DNA of 64,000 nucleotides from Stenotrophomonas sp. ASS1 (GCF_004346925.1 NZ_CP031167.1:578001-642000), one strand, 5' to 3'. Positions 19,901 to 30,541 are shown, counted from the first letter of the stretch. Numbers and translations: made by a program. Notes: generated by a model not told the origin, from the sequence alone.

Positions 19901-20804
19901 CATGCAGAAGCGCCGCGACAACCCGGCCAACGCCGACGCCGAGCGCGAGATTGCGCGTTCCTTCACGGCGCCGGGCCTGAAGCCCAAGCTCAGCTTCGAC
20001 CTCAACGAAGACGTGGCGGCGCCGTTCATCAGCACCGGTGCGCGCCCGCGCGTGGCCGTGCTGCGCGAGCAGGGCGTGAACGGCCAGATTGAAATGGCCA
20101 ACGCCTTCGAACGTGCCGGCTTCCGCGCCTTCGACGTGCATATGAGCGACCTGATCGAAGGCCGCGTGGCCCTGCAGGACTTCACCGGCCTGGTCGCCTG
20201 TGGTGGCTTCAGCTACGGCGACGTGCTCGGTGCCGGCCGTGGCTGGGCCACCTCGATCCTGGAGCGCAGCGCGCTGCGTGATGCCTTCGCTGCGTTCTTC
20301 GCCCGCGAGGACAGCTTCGCGCTGGGCGTGTGCAACGGCTGCCAGATGATGAGCCAGCTGAAGGGCATCATCCCCGGTGCCGAGCACTGGCCGCAGTTCC
20401 GCCGCAACGCCAGCGAGCAGTTCGAAGCCCGCACTGCGTTGCTGGAAGTGGTGGAATCGCCGTCGATCCTGCTGCGTGGCATGGCCGGCTCGCGCCTGCA
20501 GGTGGCGGTGGCGCATGGTGAAGGCCAGGCGGTGTTCGACAACGCCGTCGACCAGGCCGCCGCACGCGTCTCGCTGCGCTACATCGACGGCAATGGCAAC
20601 GTCGCCAGCCAGTACCCGCTGAACCCGAACGGTTCGCCGGACGGCATCACCGGCCTGACCAGCAGTGACGGCCGCGTCACCATCATGATGCCGCACCCGG
20701 AACGCACCCCGCGCGCGCTCAACCTGAGCTGGGCTCCGGCCGAGTGGCAGGGGGACTCGCCGTGGATGCGCATGTTCCGCAACGCGCGGGTGTGGTGCGG
20801 CTGA
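16920..20804 (+). CDS. purL: Phosphoribosylformylglycinamidine synthase
   Basis: The large single-chain PurL of purine synthesis converts FGAR, glutamine and ATP to FGAM. At 1294 residues it matches the E. coli length. The N-terminal PurS-like part is followed by two AIR-synthase-like halves ([11 protein letters not shown] near residue 200 is diagnostic). The C-terminal glutamine amidotransferase domain has its nucleophile in GVCNGCQM (Cys at about 1138), and His 1259 and Glu 1261 in MPHPER complete the triad. The start is the first of two ATGs ([13 protein letters not shown]), matching the MM start of E. coli PurL. It is monocistronic, with a terminator right after it. Confidence 0.97.
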   Translation: MMVLEGAPALSPFRRERLESRLQSIAPSLRISGAWHVYFVQPEGSAAPDLTTLCRILEAAPQAEAVADGAVSRIVVPRLGTLSPWSSKATELVRGAGQPVSRVERGLRIDVQGWPADAAAQQALVKALHDPMTQSVLETVEQGQALFSAPARGELERVPVDQLEAANQRLGLAMAQDEIDYLRERFTALGRAPSDVELMMFAQANSEHCRHKIFNASWTIDGQEQDRSLFRMIKNTHQQTPQHTLSAYSDNAAVIEGHPASRYRPDPASGEYRREPQVPSAFQIKVETHNHPTAIAPFPGASTGNGGEIRDEGATGRGGKPKAGLSGFSVSHLRIPELPQPWEAPRALNPRMAPALEIMTDGPLGGAAFNNEFGRPNLLGYFRSFELPEGADLVRAYDKPIMLAGGLGAIDRVQVDKIQLQAGDAVIVLGGPAMLIGLGGGAASSVASGESAEDLDFASVQRDNPEMERRCQEVIDRCVAMGANNPIKFFHDVGAGGLSNAIPELLHDSKVGGVIDLGKVPTDDPSLSPMQLWCNESQERYVLGVAHERLAEFAALCARERCPFAAVGVATAEEHLVVAYGAVPGHTPADAPIDLPMDVLFGKPPKMHRDTAHPPAPRWPALKTGGLDLQEAGLRVLAHPTVASKNFLVTIGDRSVGGLTAREQMVGPWQLPVADVAITLADFDGVSGEAMSIGERTPLALLDAAASARMAVGEALTNLCAAPVDALDEIKLSANWMAAAGHPGEDALLYDAVKAVGMELCPQLDISIPVGKDSLSMQAQWHDQGEAHKSVSPVSLVISAFAPVADVRQQLTPLLDRDVESELWLIGLGAGKQRLGGSILAQVHADHGELPAFAGAAPDLDDPQRLRGFFELIRDARQSGLLLAYHDRSDGGAFAALCEMAFTSRLGLDITLDAWGDDPFRSLFNEELGAVVQIAREDRAAFADLVERHALTECAQRIAKPTTAPVVRVSLGGENLAEWRWDALFDAWWSVTHAMQKRRDNPANADAEREIARSFTAPGLKPKLSFDLNEDVAAPFISTGARPRVAVLREQGVNGQIEMANAFERAGFRAFDVHMSDLIEGRVALQDFTGLVACGGFSYGDVLGAGRGWATSILERSALRDAFAAFFAREDSFALGVCNGCQMMSQLKGIIPGAEHWPQFRRNASEQFEARTALLEVVESPSILLRGMAGSRLQVAVAHGEGQAVFDNAVDQAAARVSLRYIDGNGNVASQYPLNPNGSPDGITGLTSSDGRVTIMMPHPERTPRALNLSWAPAEWQGDSPWMRMFRNARVWCG

Positions 20805-20844
20805 TTGCACTGCATCGCGCAGGCCTCAATGCCATCGCGTATGG

Positions 20845-20877
20845 AAAAACCCGCCGTTGATCGGCGGGTTTTTCTTT
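20845..20877 (+). terminator. Rho-independent terminator of purL
   Basis: A 12-bp perfect stem AAAAACCCGCCG / CGGCGGGTTTTT with a five-base loop, then CTTTG. It begins 40 bases after the purL stop. Confidence 0.93.
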
Positions 20878-21242
20878 GCGCGCTTGAAACTCCAGTCGCG
20901 ACCGCTAGTTACATGCATTTTCATGCGTCGAGGAATCGTCACGCATGCATAACAAAATCCTTTCATAAACACGTGAAATAGTGATGTGCTTCACGGCAAT
21001 AGGATTTGCTGTGTCAAAGTCTTGACGATCTGCAAAGTTGCCGTTAACACTTGAACCCCGTTTCAGAATCATTCATTTCGCAGTAACCGCTTGGCGCACG
21101 CGCTCGGTTTTCTGTCGCTGCGCGCCGTTCGGCAATACCCCGCAGTAAATCACGCGAATAAACGCCCCCAGGGGACGTTGGGCCGGAAAGCCCAGCGGTG
21201 GCGTTGCTTTGCCCAAAACCAGTCCAATCAGGAGCCGTACCG
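20878..21242 (+). promoter_or_regulatory. AT-richer promoter and leader region of the trimeric autotransporter gene
   Basis: No gene is seen. The stretch 20905-21070 is clearly more AT-rich than its surroundings. A sigma70-like pair is possible: TTGACG at 21022-21027 and TTAACA at 21044-21049, spacer 16. The leader after it carries two small hairpins (about 21161-21179 and GGGC-CGGAAA-GCCC at 21180-21193) and ends in AGGAG before the ATG. I compared it with known c-di-GMP riboswitch layouts and found no match. Confidence 0.45.
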
Positions 21243-24200
21243 ATGAATCGGATTTATCGCAAGGTCTGGAACAAAGCATTGGGTCAGTTGGTGGTGGCCT
21301 CGGAACTGGCCTCCTCCGACAGCGGCGGCGGGGTCGTCGACCAGCGCCGCGATGCAACGCAGGCTGCGCCCGCAAGGTTGGCGATGGCACTGGGCCTGGT
21401 ATTGGGATTGGGCATGAGCGGTATCGCCGCAGCACAGTCGGTGCAGATCGGCGGCAGCGCCACCTGCGTGGCATTCAGCGGCAAGCTGCTCGAAAAGTGC
21501 CTGATCGAAGGCTCGGCCACGGCCAAGGGCAGCAACGCGGTGGCGATCGGCAGCAACAGCAGCGCCAGTGCGGCCAACAGCGTAGCGCTGGGCGCCGGCT
21601 CCAAGGCCACGCGTGCCAACACGGTGTCCGTGGGTGATACCGGCAAGGAACGGCAGATCACCAATGTTGCCGCAGGCAGCCAGGCCACCGATGCGGTGAA
21701 CAAGGCGCAGCTGGACGCGCAGGCGCGCGCCACGCAGGCCGCGCTGGCCGATGTCGCCGCAGACGGCAATCGTTATTTCAAGGCCGATGGCGCAGGCGAT
21801 GACAGCGACGCGGCGAAGATCGACGGGCAGGGCGCAGTCGCGGCCGGTGCCGGCGCACAGTCGCTGGCCAATGCCACCACTGCCATCGGTACCCAGGCCA
21901 TTGCCGCGGGCCTGGGCGCAAGCGCGTTCGGCCAGGGCGCCTTGGCAATCGGCGATGCCAGCGTGGTGGTCGGGCAGAGCGCTGCGGCCTTCGGTCTCGG
22001 CGACACCGCGGTTGGCGCAAGCGCGACCGCCGCCAGCGAGAACGGCGCGGCCACCGCGCTGGGTGCGCTGTCCGAAGCGACTGCCGATGGCGCCACCGCT
22101 GTTGGCGGCGGTGCCGTGGCGATGGGCCCGGGCAGCACCGCGCTGGGCCGCGGCGCTACCGCAGCCAACGAAGCATCGATCGCGGTGGGTGCGTTCAGCA
22201 CCGCCGTCGGTGAATACAGCACCGCGCTGGGTTCGAATTCCGCGGCGGTGGCCACCGGCAGCGTGGCGCTCGGCGCGGGCTCGCTGGCCGACCGCGTCGA
22301 TACCGTGTCCGTTGGTGCCGCCGAATACGGGCTGACCCGGCAGATCACCAGCGTGGCCGCAGGCACCGAAGACAACGATGCAGTCAATGTCGGTCAGCTG
22401 AAGGACGTCGCCGCCGTGGCCGATGCCACCGCCAAGCGCTTCCAGGCCAATGGCAGCAGCAACAGCGATGCCGGTGCACTGGCCGAGGGCGACGAGGCGC
22501 TGGCGGCCGGCGAGGCTGCCAATGCCATCGGCAACGGCACCACTGCAGTCGGTGCCGGCGCCACCGCCGTCGCGCAGAACGCCACTGCCGTTGGCAACAA
22601 CGCGCTGGCCTCGGGCCAGAACAGTGCCGCGTTCGGCAACAACGCGCAGGCCAACGGTCCAGGCAGCGTTGCCGTGGGTGGCGCTGCGGTGGATGCCGAT
22701 GGCAACCCGCTGATCACCAGCGGCGGCGTGCCGGTGGAAACCGGCGCAACCAGCGCAGGCGTCGGCGGCACTGCGGTCGGCGCCAGTGCCGAAGCCAGTG
22801 GTTTTGCGGCGTCGTCCTACGGCGTCGGCGCCTATGCGGCCGGTGCGCAGGCGTCGGCCTTCGGCGCCGTGGCCAATGCCATCGGTGACTACTCCACCGC
22901 GCTGGGTACGCAGAGCAACGCGACGGGCACCAGCAGCGTCGCCATCGGTGGTCCGGCTGACCTGATCCCCGGCCTGGGCTTCTTCGTGCAGACTCAGGCC
23001 AGTGGCGAAGCCGCCACCGCCGTCGGTGCCGGTGCCATCGCCAGTGGCGACCGTGCCGTGGCCAACGGCAGCCTCAGCGAAGCCTCCGGCGCCGAAGCGA
23101 CCGCGGTCGGCTACTTCGCCTATGCACCGGGCGAGAACGCCAGTGCCCTGGGCGCGCAGACCTGGGCGAGCGGAGCGCAGAGCACGGCCGTGGGTTACTA
23201 CGCCACCGCACGCGGCGCGAACAGTGTGGCACTCGGCGCGAATTCCGAAGCGGTGCGCGCCAACAGCGTGGCCGTCGGCAGCGCCGGCAACGAGCGGCAG
23301 ATCACCAGCGTCGCTGCGGGCAGCGAAGCCACCGATGCGGTGAACAAAGCCCAGCTCGACGCCGTGGCCGGCACTGCCGACACCACCGCGCGTTTCTTCC
23401 AGGCACAGCCGGAGGCGGGCAGTGATGCTGGCGCACTGGCTGATGGCGAAGGCTCCATCGCTGTGGGTTCGTCGAGCAATGCGATCGGCGCAGGTGCCAT
23501 TGCACATGGTGCTGCCGCGTCGGCCATCGGCGATGACAGCGTGGCCGTGGGCCGCAACAGCGCGGCCACCGGTAATGGCGGTGTCGCCATCGGTGGCCTC
23601 GGCCAGGCCTACGACGAGTTCAACCAGCCGATCATCGGTGCCGATGGCACGGCGCAGCAGGTGGGCACCACCGCTGTTGCCGATGCCACCGCAGTCGGCA
23701 GCGGTGCGCAGGCCACCGGGGCTGCCAGCAGCGCCTTCGGCAACGCGGCCAAGGCCAGTGGTGACAACAGCTTCGCCGCAGGCGGCAAGTCGCGCGCCAC
23801 CGGCAACTATGCGGTTGCGGTCGGCGACAGCGCATTCGCCAGCAGCGATGACAGCACCGCAGTAGGCGGATACAGCTGGGCCACTGCCAGTGGCGCAGCA
23901 GCATTCGGTTCGGGTGCATGGGCCACTGCCACCAATGCCTCGGCGTTCGGCAACGCGGCCTGGGCCAGTGGCAGCGGCGCAACATCCATCGGTTACAACA
24001 GCTGGGCCAACGGCGCCAGCTCCACAGCGGTCGGCCGTGGTGCCTTCGGCTATGGCGACAACAGCGTGGCGCTGGGCTTCCAGGCGCTGGGCAACAGCAT
24101 CAACAGCATCGCCATCGGCACCAACACGGTAGCCGGTGGTGAAAGCGCGATCGCGCTGGGTGCGGGCAGCAATGCCAGCGCCAGCAATACGGTCGCGCTG

Positions 24201-27200
24201 GGTGCCGGTTCGGTCGCCAACCGCGCGCGCACGGTGTCGGTGGGCAGCGCCGGCAACGAACGCCAGGTCACCAACGTCGCCGCCGGCACCCAGGCCACCG
24301 ATGCGGTGAACAAGGCGCAGCTGGATGCGGTGGCGACCACGGCCACCACCACCAGCCGCTTCTTCCAGGCCAGCGGCAACGGCGACGACGTAGCCGGTGC
24401 ATTGGTGGAAGGTGACAACGCACTGGCGGCCGGTGATGCCGCCAACGCCATCGGCAACGGCGCCACCGCACTGGGTAGCGGCGCCAATGCGCTGGCCAGC
24501 AACGCACAGGCGCTGGGCTTCAATGCGTTGGCGACCGCAGCCAACGCCAGCGCTGTTGGTGCCAACGCACAGGCCACGGGCGAGTACGCCACCGCGCATG
24601 GCGCGGAAAGCGAAGCCAGCGGCGAGCAGAGCGCGGCGTTCGGTGCGGCCAGCATCGCCAGCGGCGCCGGTAGCACTGCCAATGGCGTGCTGTCCGAAGC
24701 GTCCGGCGAAGAAGCCGTGGCTGTGGGTTACTTCAGCAATGCCAGCGGTGACGCGGCCACCGCTGTCGGTAGCGAGAGCGTAGCCAGTGGTACGGCGTCG
24801 GCGGCCTTCGGTATCGGTGCCGAAGCCAGCGGCGGTTACAGCACCGCCATCGGTGGCTACGCACAGGCCTCGGCGTTCAACGCCACCGCGTTCGGCAACT
24901 TCGCCAACGCCTCCGGCTCCAACAGCGTGGCCGTGGGTGGCGACTCGGAAGCGTCCGGCGCCTACAGCACCGCCACCGGCCAGGGCAGCCTGGCCACCGG
25001 CACCAACAGTGTCGCCGTTGGCGGCTCGCTGTTCGGTCTGCTGGCCACCGAGGCATCGGGCAACTACTCCACTGCGGTGGGTGGTGGCGCCTGGTCGGGG
25101 GGCATCAACAGCACCGCACTGGGCAACGCCGCCGAATCGCGCGGTGCCAACAGCGTGGCGCTGGGTGCGGACTCGATTGCCGACCGCGACAACACCGTGT
25201 CGGTGGGCGGCGGCGGCAATACCCGCCAGATCACCAACGTGGCCGACGGCACCCAGGGCAATGATGCGGTCAACAGGAATCAGCTCGATGCCGTAGCCGC
25301 GGCAGCGGAAAAGACCAGCCGGCAGTTCCAGGCCAGCGGCAATGCCGATGGTGAAACCGGGGCGCTGGTGGAGGGCGACAACGCGCTGGCCGCAGGTGAC
25401 GCCGCCAATGCCATCGGCAACGGCGCCACCGCGCTGGGCAGTGGTGCCAATGCGCTCGCGGCCAACGCCACGGCGGTAGGCATCGATGCGCTGGCCACCG
25501 GCAGCAACGCGGCTGCCCTGGGCAGCACGGCACAGGCCACCGGCGAAGACAGCCTGGCGCTCGGTACCGGCGCCAGCGCCAGTGAACTGGGCGCCACAGC
25601 CACCGGTGCGCGTGCGCAGGCCAGTGGTGCGTACAGCACCGCCAGCGGCGCCGAAGCCAATGCCAGCGGCACCCAGGCACTGGCCAGCGGCTTCCGCAGC
25701 GCAGCGTCCGCCGATGGCACTACCGCTGTCGGCGGTTATGCCGAAGCCAGCGGTCGGCTCGGCACGGCACTGGGCTACGGTTCGGCGGCCAGTGGCGCCA
25801 ACACCACGGCGGTCGGCTTCGGTGCCGCCGCCGCCGGTACCGGTGCAGTAGCGGTCGGTCAGTCCAGCGAAGCCAGTGGCGAAGAAAGCGTGGCGATCGG
25901 CGGCAGCACCTTCTTCGGCCTGATCCCGTCGCGTGCCAGTGGCACCGGTGCCGCGGCATTCGGTGCGGGCGCGTGGGCCACCGAAGACTACGCGACCGCC
26001 ATTGGCTGGAATTCGTGGGCGGCAGGCAGCAGTGCCACCGCGCTGGGTGCCAATGCCACCGCCAACGGCAGCAACAGCGTCGCGCTCGGCGCCGGCTCCA
26101 AGGCCGACCGTGACAACACGGTGGCCGTCGGCAAGGCGGGCGGTGAGCGCCAGGTCACCCATGTCGCAGCCGGTACCGAAGCCACCGATGCGGTGAACAA
26201 GGGCCAGTTGGATGCAGTCGCCAGCGTCGCCGACAAGACCAGCCGGCAGTTCCAGGCCAGCGGCAATGCCGATGGCGAGGCCGGTGCCCTGGTGGACGGT
26301 GACAACGCACTGGCCGCCGGCAACGCGGCCAACGCCATCGGCAACGGCGCCACCGCGCTGGGCAGTGGTGCCAATGCCATGGCCGGCAATGCCACGGCCG
26401 TGGGCTTCGATGCGCTGGCCACCGGCAACAATGCGGCGGCGCTCGGCAACGCGGCGCAGGCTGCTGGTGTCGACAGCGTAGCCGTGGGCAGTGGCGCCAG
26501 CGCCAGCGAACTCGGCGCCAGTGCTACCGGCGCCGGCGCCCAGGCCAAGGGCGCTTACAGCACTGCCAGCGGCGCGCAGGCCACGGCCAGCGGCACCCAG
26601 TCGCAGGCCAGTGGTTTCCGCGCCAATGCTTCGGCCGACGGCGCTTCGGCGCTGGGCAGCTATGCCGAAGCCAGTGGTCGCCTTGGCACTGCAGTGGGTT
26701 ACGGCAGCAAGGCCACCGGCGCCAATGCCACTGCGGTGGGTGTCAGTGCCAACGCGTCGGCGGCCGGCAGCATCGCACTGGGCGCAGGCTCGGTGGCCGA
26801 CCGTGCCAACACCGTGTCGGTGGGCAGCAGCACCAGTGATCGTCAGATCACCCGCGTCGCTGCCGGTACCGAGCGCACCGATGCGGTCAATCGCGGCCAG
26901 CTTGATGCGGTCGCAGCGACCGCCGATGGCACGGCACGTTACGTCAAGGCCACCGGCGCAGGTATCGCCAGCGCCAGCGGCAGTGATGCCGCCGCGATCG
27001 GTTCGGCGGCCAGTGCCAGCGGCGCACGCAGCAATGCGCTGGGCGCCAACGCGATGGCGATCGGCAACGGTGCACTTGCACTGGGCAACAGTGCCGGCGC
27101 ATCCGGTGCCAACTCGGTGGCGCTGGGTGCAGGCTCGCGTGCGCTCGATGCCAACGTGGTGTCGGTCGGCGGTGGCAATGGCACCGATGGTCCAGCCACG

Positions 27201-28421
27201 CGCCGCATCGTCAATGTGGCCGATGGCCGCATCGCCGCCGGCAGCAGCGATGCCATCACCGGCTCCCAGCTCAACGTCACCAACCAGCGGGTGGGCGCGG
27301 TGGAAACGCGCGTGGGCGATTTCGATTCGCGCATCGCCACCGTGGAAACCACCGCGGCCAGCGCGGTCGGTTACGACGACGCCAGCCGTGACCGCCTGAC
27401 CCTGTCCGGTTTCCAGGGCACTACCATCGACAACGTCGGTGCCGGCAGCATTGCCGCGGGCAGTCGCCAGGCGATCAACGGCGGCCAGCTGTTCCAGTCG
27501 CTCAGCGATGCCGCCAGCTTCCTCGGCGGTGGTGCCAGCGTCGGCATGCAGGGTGTGTTCGTGGCCCCGAACTACGTGATCCAGGGCGCCACCTACAGCA
27601 ACGTCGGCGATGCGCTCGGCGCGCTGGACCGCAAGGTCAGCGAGATCGACCGCAGAACCGCCGGTGGCTCGCGTGCCGGGACTGCCAACCTGCGCGCGAT
27701 GAGTGCCTCGCTGGATGAGAGCCCGCTGGCAAGCACCGCTGATGCACCTGCAACGGCCGACGCGGCACCGGCCAGCACCGCGCGTGTGCAGGGCACGCCG
27801 ACCGCTGCTGCCGCCGGTGCCGGGATTCCGGTTGGCACTCCCGCGACGGGCTTCAATGCCGTCGCCATGGGCGAGGGCGCCGTCGCCAGTGGCGCTTCGT
27901 CCACGGCCATCGGCCAGGGCGCCAATGCCACTGCGGCAAATGCCGTGGCGCTGGGCCAGGGCTCGGTTGCCGATCGTGCCAACACGGTCTCGGTGGGCAG
28001 TGAAGGCAACGAGCGCCAGGTCACCAATGTGGCGGCGGGTACCACGGCCACCGATGCGGTCAACAAGGGCCAGCTCGACCGTGGCATGGCCACGGCCAAC
28101 AGCTACACCGACAGCCGCGTCCAGGCCGTCGCCGACAGCTTCGATGTGTTCAAGGGCGAGATCGACGGACGCCTGCGCCACATGGATCGCCGCATCGACC
28201 GCCAGGGTGCGATGAGCGCGGCGATGCTCAACATGGCCACCAGTGCCGCCGGTATCCGCACCCAGAACCGGGTCGGCGTCGGCATTGGTTTCCAGGGCGG
28301 CGAGTCGGCGTTGTCGCTGGGCTACCAGCGTGCGATCAGCGATCGCGCCACGGTGACCTTCGGCGGTGCTTTCAGCAGCGACGACAGCTCGGTTGGCGTC
28401 GGTGCCGGCTTCGGCTGGTAA
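21243..28421 (+). CDS. YadA-type trimeric autotransporter adhesin
   Basis: A giant 2392-residue type Vc adhesin that trimerises and anchors in the outer membrane to bind surfaces or host matrix. Residues 1-24 (MNRIYRKVWNKALGQLVVAS) are the extended signal peptide region (ESPR) of large autotransporters. The signal core is LALGLVLGLGMSGIAAAQ. The passenger is mostly YadA-head repeats of the SVALGAGS / TAVGxxA type, interrupted by about ten neck segments such as SVGSAGNERQ followed by VAAGTQATDAVN. From about residue 2309 a short coiled coil leads into the YadA anchor (VGVGIGFQGGESALSLGYQR to the C-terminal GFGW). DNA-level repetition is heavy, so length probably varies between strains. The start has AGGAG upstream. 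It has its own leader and no operon partner. Confidence 0.95.
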   Translation: MNRIYRKVWNKALGQLVVASELASSDSGGGVVDQRRDATQAAPARLAMALGLVLGLGMSGIAAAQSVQIGGSATCVAFSGKLLEKCLIEGSATAKGSNAVAIGSNSSASAANSVALGAGSKATRANTVSVGDTGKERQITNVAAGSQATDAVNKAQLDAQARATQAALADVAADGNRYFKADGAGDDSDAAKIDGQGAVAAGAGAQSLANATTAIGTQAIAAGLGASAFGQGALAIGDASVVVGQSAAAFGLGDTAVGASATAASENGAATALGALSEATADGATAVGGGAVAMGPGSTALGRGATAANEASIAVGAFSTAVGEYSTALGSNSAAVATGSVALGAGSLADRVDTVSVGAAEYGLTRQITSVAAGTEDNDAVNVGQLKDVAAVADATAKRFQANGSSNSDAGALAEGDEALAAGEAANAIGNGTTAVGAGATAVAQNATAVGNNALASGQNSAAFGNNAQANGPGSVAVGGAAVDADGNPLITSGGVPVETGATSAGVGGTAVGASAEASGFAASSYGVGAYAAGAQASAFGAVANAIGDYSTALGTQSNATGTSSVAIGGPADLIPGLGFFVQTQASGEAATAVGAGAIASGDRAVANGSLSEASGAEATAVGYFAYAPGENASALGAQTWASGAQSTAVGYYATARGANSVALGANSEAVRANSVAVGSAGNERQITSVAAGSEATDAVNKAQLDAVAGTADTTARFFQAQPEAGSDAGALADGEGSIAVGSSSNAIGAGAIAHGAAASAIGDDSVAVGRNSAATGNGGVAIGGLGQAYDEFNQPIIGADGTAQQVGTTAVADATAVGSGAQATGAASSAFGNAAKASGDNSFAAGGKSRATGNYAVAVGDSAFASSDDSTAVGGYSWATASGAAAFGSGAWATATNASAFGNAAWASGSGATSIGYNSWANGASSTAVGRGAFGYGDNSVALGFQALGNSINSIAIGTNTVAGGESAIALGAGSNASASNTVALGAGSVANRARTVSVGSAGNERQVTNVAAGTQATDAVNKAQLDAVATTATTTSRFFQASGNGDDVAGALVEGDNALAAGDAANAIGNGATALGSGANALASNAQALGFNALATAANASAVGANAQATGEYATAHGAESEASGEQSAAFGAASIASGAGSTANGVLSEASGEEAVAVGYFSNASGDAATAVGSESVASGTASAAFGIGAEASGGYSTAIGGYAQASAFNATAFGNFANASGSNSVAVGGDSEASGAYSTATGQGSLATGTNSVAVGGSLFGLLATEASGNYSTAVGGGAWSGGINSTALGNAAESRGANSVALGADSIADRDNTVSVGGGGNTRQITNVADGTQGNDAVNRNQLDAVAAAAEKTSRQFQASGNADGETGALVEGDNALAAGDAANAIGNGATALGSGANALAANATAVGIDALATGSNAAALGSTAQATGEDSLALGTGASASELGATATGARAQASGAYSTASGAEANASGTQALASGFRSAASADGTTAVGGYAEASGRLGTALGYGSAASGANTTAVGFGAAAAGTGAVAVGQSSEASGEESVAIGGSTFFGLIPSRASGTGAAAFGAGAWATEDYATAIGWNSWAAGSSATALGANATANGSNSVALGAGSKADRDNTVAVGKAGGERQVTHVAAGTEATDAVNKGQLDAVASVADKTSRQFQASGNADGEAGALVDGDNALAAGNAANAIGNGATALGSGANAMAGNATAVGFDALATGNNAAALGNAAQAAGVDSVAVGSGASASELGASATGAGAQAKGAYSTASGAQATASGTQSQASGFRANASADGASALGSYAEASGRLGTAVGYGSKATGANATAVGVSANASAAGSIALGAGSVADRANTVSVGSSTSDRQITRVAAGTERTDAVNRGQLDAVAATADGTARYVKATGAGIASASGSDAAAIGSAASASGARSNALGANAMAIGNGALALGNSAGASGANSVALGAGSRALDANVVSVGGGNGTDGPATRRIVNVADGRIAAGSSDAITGSQLNVTNQRVGAVETRVGDFDSRIATVETTAASAVGYDDASRDRLTLSGFQGTTIDNVGAGSIAAGSRQAINGGQLFQSLSDAASFLGGGASVGMQGVFVAPNYVIQGATYSNVGDALGALDRKVSEIDRRTAGGSRAGTANLRAMSASLDESPLASTADAPATADAAPASTARVQGTPTAAAAGAGIPVGTPATGFNAVAMGEGAVASGASSTAIGQGANATAANAVALGQGSVADRANTVSVGSEGNERQVTNVAAGTTATDAVNKGQLDRGMATANSYTDSRVQAVADSFDVFKGEIDGRLRHMDRRIDRQGAMSAAMLNMATSAAGIRTQNRVGVGIGFQGGESALSLGYQRAISDRATVTFGGAFSSDDSSVGVGAGFGW

Positions 28422-28578
28422 GCCACTCCATCGCGCCGGCGGCCACCCACGCCGGCGCAGCACCTGCAATGAGGGCCTGGGGGGAGGTCACGGCAATCCC
28501 GGCTGGGCCGGCCGGGAGTCGTCAAGGAATGATGGCCGCAGTGTTGGTTCGATCCATGACCCAGAAGAGGAATTCGAC

Positions 28579-30432
28579 GTGATCAAGAAGCAGAACCTTC
28601 GCATCAATGTGCTTGCCGCCGCCGTGCTGTCGATGACGGCCGTCGGTGCCGTCCACGCCGCCGGCCTGCCGACCCGCGAACCGGTGCGCCAGGCCAGCAC
28701 CGCCCAGCCGGGCGCCGAGCGCATCATCGTCAAGTACCGGGCCGGCGCTGCCGCCGCCACCGACCGCTCGGCGAAGCTGTCCACCGTGCAGTCGGCGCTG
28801 ACCCGGGCCAGCCTCTCCGGCGGTACCTCACGTGCCAGTACCCTCGGCCCGCAGGTGGTACGCAAGCTCGCTACCGGTGCGGACCTGATCCGCGTGCAGG
28901 GCCGCCTGGCCCCGGCCGAACTGCAGCGTGTGCTGAAGGAACTGCAGGCCGACCCGTCGGTGCAGTACGCCGAAGCCGACGTCAAGCTGCGCCGCACCGA
29001 GCTGCGTGCCGGCAACGTACAGCCGGCGCTGGTGCCGAACGATCCCTTCTACCAGCAGAACCAGTGGCACCTGCACAACGCCGTCGGCGGCATCAACGCA
29101 CCGGCGGCATGGGATGTCTCGCAGGGTGAGGGCATCGTGGTGGCGGTGATCGATACCGGCATCCTGCCGCAGCATCCGGACCTGGTCGGCAACCTGCTGG
29201 AAGGTTACGACTTCATCAGCGATGCGGAGACCTCGCGGCGCCCGACCAACGATCGTGTGCCGGGTGCGCAGGACTACGGTGACTGGGTCGAGAACGACAA
29301 CGAGTGCTATGACGGCTCGCTGGCCGAGGACAGTTCCTGGCACGGCACCCACGTCGCTGGCACCGTGGCCGAGCAGACCAACAACGGCGTCGGCATGGCC
29401 GGTGTCGCCTACAAGGCCAAGGTGCTGCCGGTACGTGTGCTGGGCAAGTGCGGCGGTTACCTGTCCGACATCGCCGACGCGGTGGTCTGGGCATCGGGTG
29501 GCACGGTGACCGGTATTCCGGCCAACACCAATCCGGCCGAGATCATCAACATGAGCCTGGGCGGCAGCGGTACCTGCGGCAGCACCTACCAGGACGCCAT
29601 CAATGGCGCGATCTCGCGTGGCACCACCGTGGTGGTCGCGGCGGGCAATGAAGCCGACAACGCATCCAAGTACCGTCCGGCCAGCTGCGAAGGCGTGGTG
29701 ACCGTGGGTGCCACGCGCATCACCGGCGGCATCACCTACTACTCCAACTACGGCACCCGCGTGGACCTGTCCGGTCCGGGTGGCGGCGGCAGTGTCGACG
29801 GCAACCCGGGTGGCTACATCTGGCAGACCGGCTCCAATGCGGCCACCACGCCGGAATCGGGCACGCCGGGTTACATGGGCATGGGCGGTACCTCGATGGC
29901 TTCGCCGCATGTGGCCGCCGTTGCCGCACTGGTGCAGAGCGCGCTGATCGCCAAGGGCAAGGATCCGTTGACCCCGGCCGCGATGCGTACCCTGCTGAAG
30001 GAAACCGCACGTCCGTTCCCGGTCGCCATCCCGGCGGCCACCCCGATCGGTACCGGCATCCTCGACGCCAAGGCTGCGCTGGCCAAGGCACTGGAAGAAC
30101 CGTGCACCGAGAACTGCGGGCCGGTGGCCACACCGCTGACCAACAAGGCCGCCGTCGGTGGCCTGTCCGGTGCGGCCGGCAGCAGCAAGCTCTACAGCTT
30201 CGAAGCGGCTGCCGGCAAGCAGTTCAGCGTGATCACCTACGGTGGCACCGGCAACGTTTCGGTCTACGTGGCTGAAGGCCGTGAGCCCAGTGCCAGCGAC
30301 AACGACGCCAAGTCGACCCGTCCGGGCACCTCCGAGACGGTGCGGGTGACCAAGCCGGTGGCGGCCACCTACTACATCAAGGTGGTGGGTGAAGCGGCCT
30401 ACAACGGGGTGAGCATTCTCGCCACGCAGTAA
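28579..30432 (+). CDS. Secreted subtilisin-like serine protease (S8) with C-terminal PPC domain
   Basis: A 617-residue extracellular endopeptidase. A Sec signal peptide (about 1-30, ending VGAVHA) is followed by an inhibitor-like propeptide (IIVKYRAGAAAA to about residue 145). The S8 catalytic domain has Asp192 in VIDTG, His255 in HGTHVAGT and Ser439 in GTSMASPHVAA, and the PPC domain occupies about the last 90 residues. It resembles the StmPr serine proteases of S. maltophilia, some of which are described as Xps substrates. Its position directly upstream of the xps cluster fits that. The start is GTG (VIKKQNLRIN), with AGAGGAA eight bases upstream and no alternative ATG nearby. A terminator follows. 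Confidence 0.93.
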   Translation: MIKKQNLRINVLAAAVLSMTAVGAVHAAGLPTREPVRQASTAQPGAERIIVKYRAGAAAATDRSAKLSTVQSALTRASLSGGTSRASTLGPQVVRKLATGADLIRVQGRLAPAELQRVLKELQADPSVQYAEADVKLRRTELRAGNVQPALVPNDPFYQQNQWHLHNAVGGINAPAAWDVSQGEGIVVAVIDTGILPQHPDLVGNLLEGYDFISDAETSRRPTNDRVPGAQDYGDWVENDNECYDGSLAEDSSWHGTHVAGTVAEQTNNGVGMAGVAYKAKVLPVRVLGKCGGYLSDIADAVVWASGGTVTGIPANTNPAEIINMSLGGSGTCGSTYQDAINGAISRGTTVVVAAGNEADNASKYRPASCEGVVTVGATRITGGITYYSNYGTRVDLSGPGGGGSVDGNPGGYIWQTGSNAATTPESGTPGYMGMGGTSMASPHVAAVAALVQSALIAKGKDPLTPAAMRTLLKETARPFPVAIPAATPIGTGILDAKAALAKALEEPCTENCGPVATPLTNKAAVGGLSGAAGSSKLYSFEAAAGKQFSVITYGGTGNVSVYVAEGREPSASDNDAKSTRPGTSETVRVTKPVAATYYIKVVGEAAYNGVSILATQ

Positions 30433-30458
30433 GCTTGAACTGTCGTAGTTGAATGGCC

Positions 30459-30496
30459 GAAGCCCGTCATCCCATGTGACGGGCTTCGTCTTTTTA
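30459..30496 (+). terminator. Rho-independent terminator of the S8 protease gene
   Basis: An 11-bp perfect stem GAAGCCCGTCA / TGACGGGCTTC with a seven-base loop, followed by GTCTTTTT. It separates the protease gene from xpsE. Confidence 0.92.
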
Positions 30497-30530
30497 CGAA
30501 AGGTGGCGCAGGGGCGGCGGAAATCATGGC

Positions 30531-30541
30531 TTAACTGTTAA
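30531..30541. promoter_or_regulatory. Palindrome upstream of xpsE
   Basis: TTAACTGTTAA is an 11-base palindrome 28 bases before the xpsE start, in the short gap after the protease terminator. It could be a regulator site in the xps promoter; no regulator is identified. Confidence 0.25.

Noticed and set aside
20878-21242. c-di-GMP riboswitch upstream of the autotransporter gene
   Set aside because: Two small hairpins are present, but the conserved GEMM-type loops and tetraloop receptor are not.
21228-28469. A very long open frame (about 2400 codons) antisense to the autotransporter gene
   Set aside because: It mirrors the repetitive GC-rich codons of the real gene, has a His/Arg/Gly-rich non-protein-like composition, and lacks a ribosome-binding site. 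The sense frame has ESPR, head, neck and anchor motifs.
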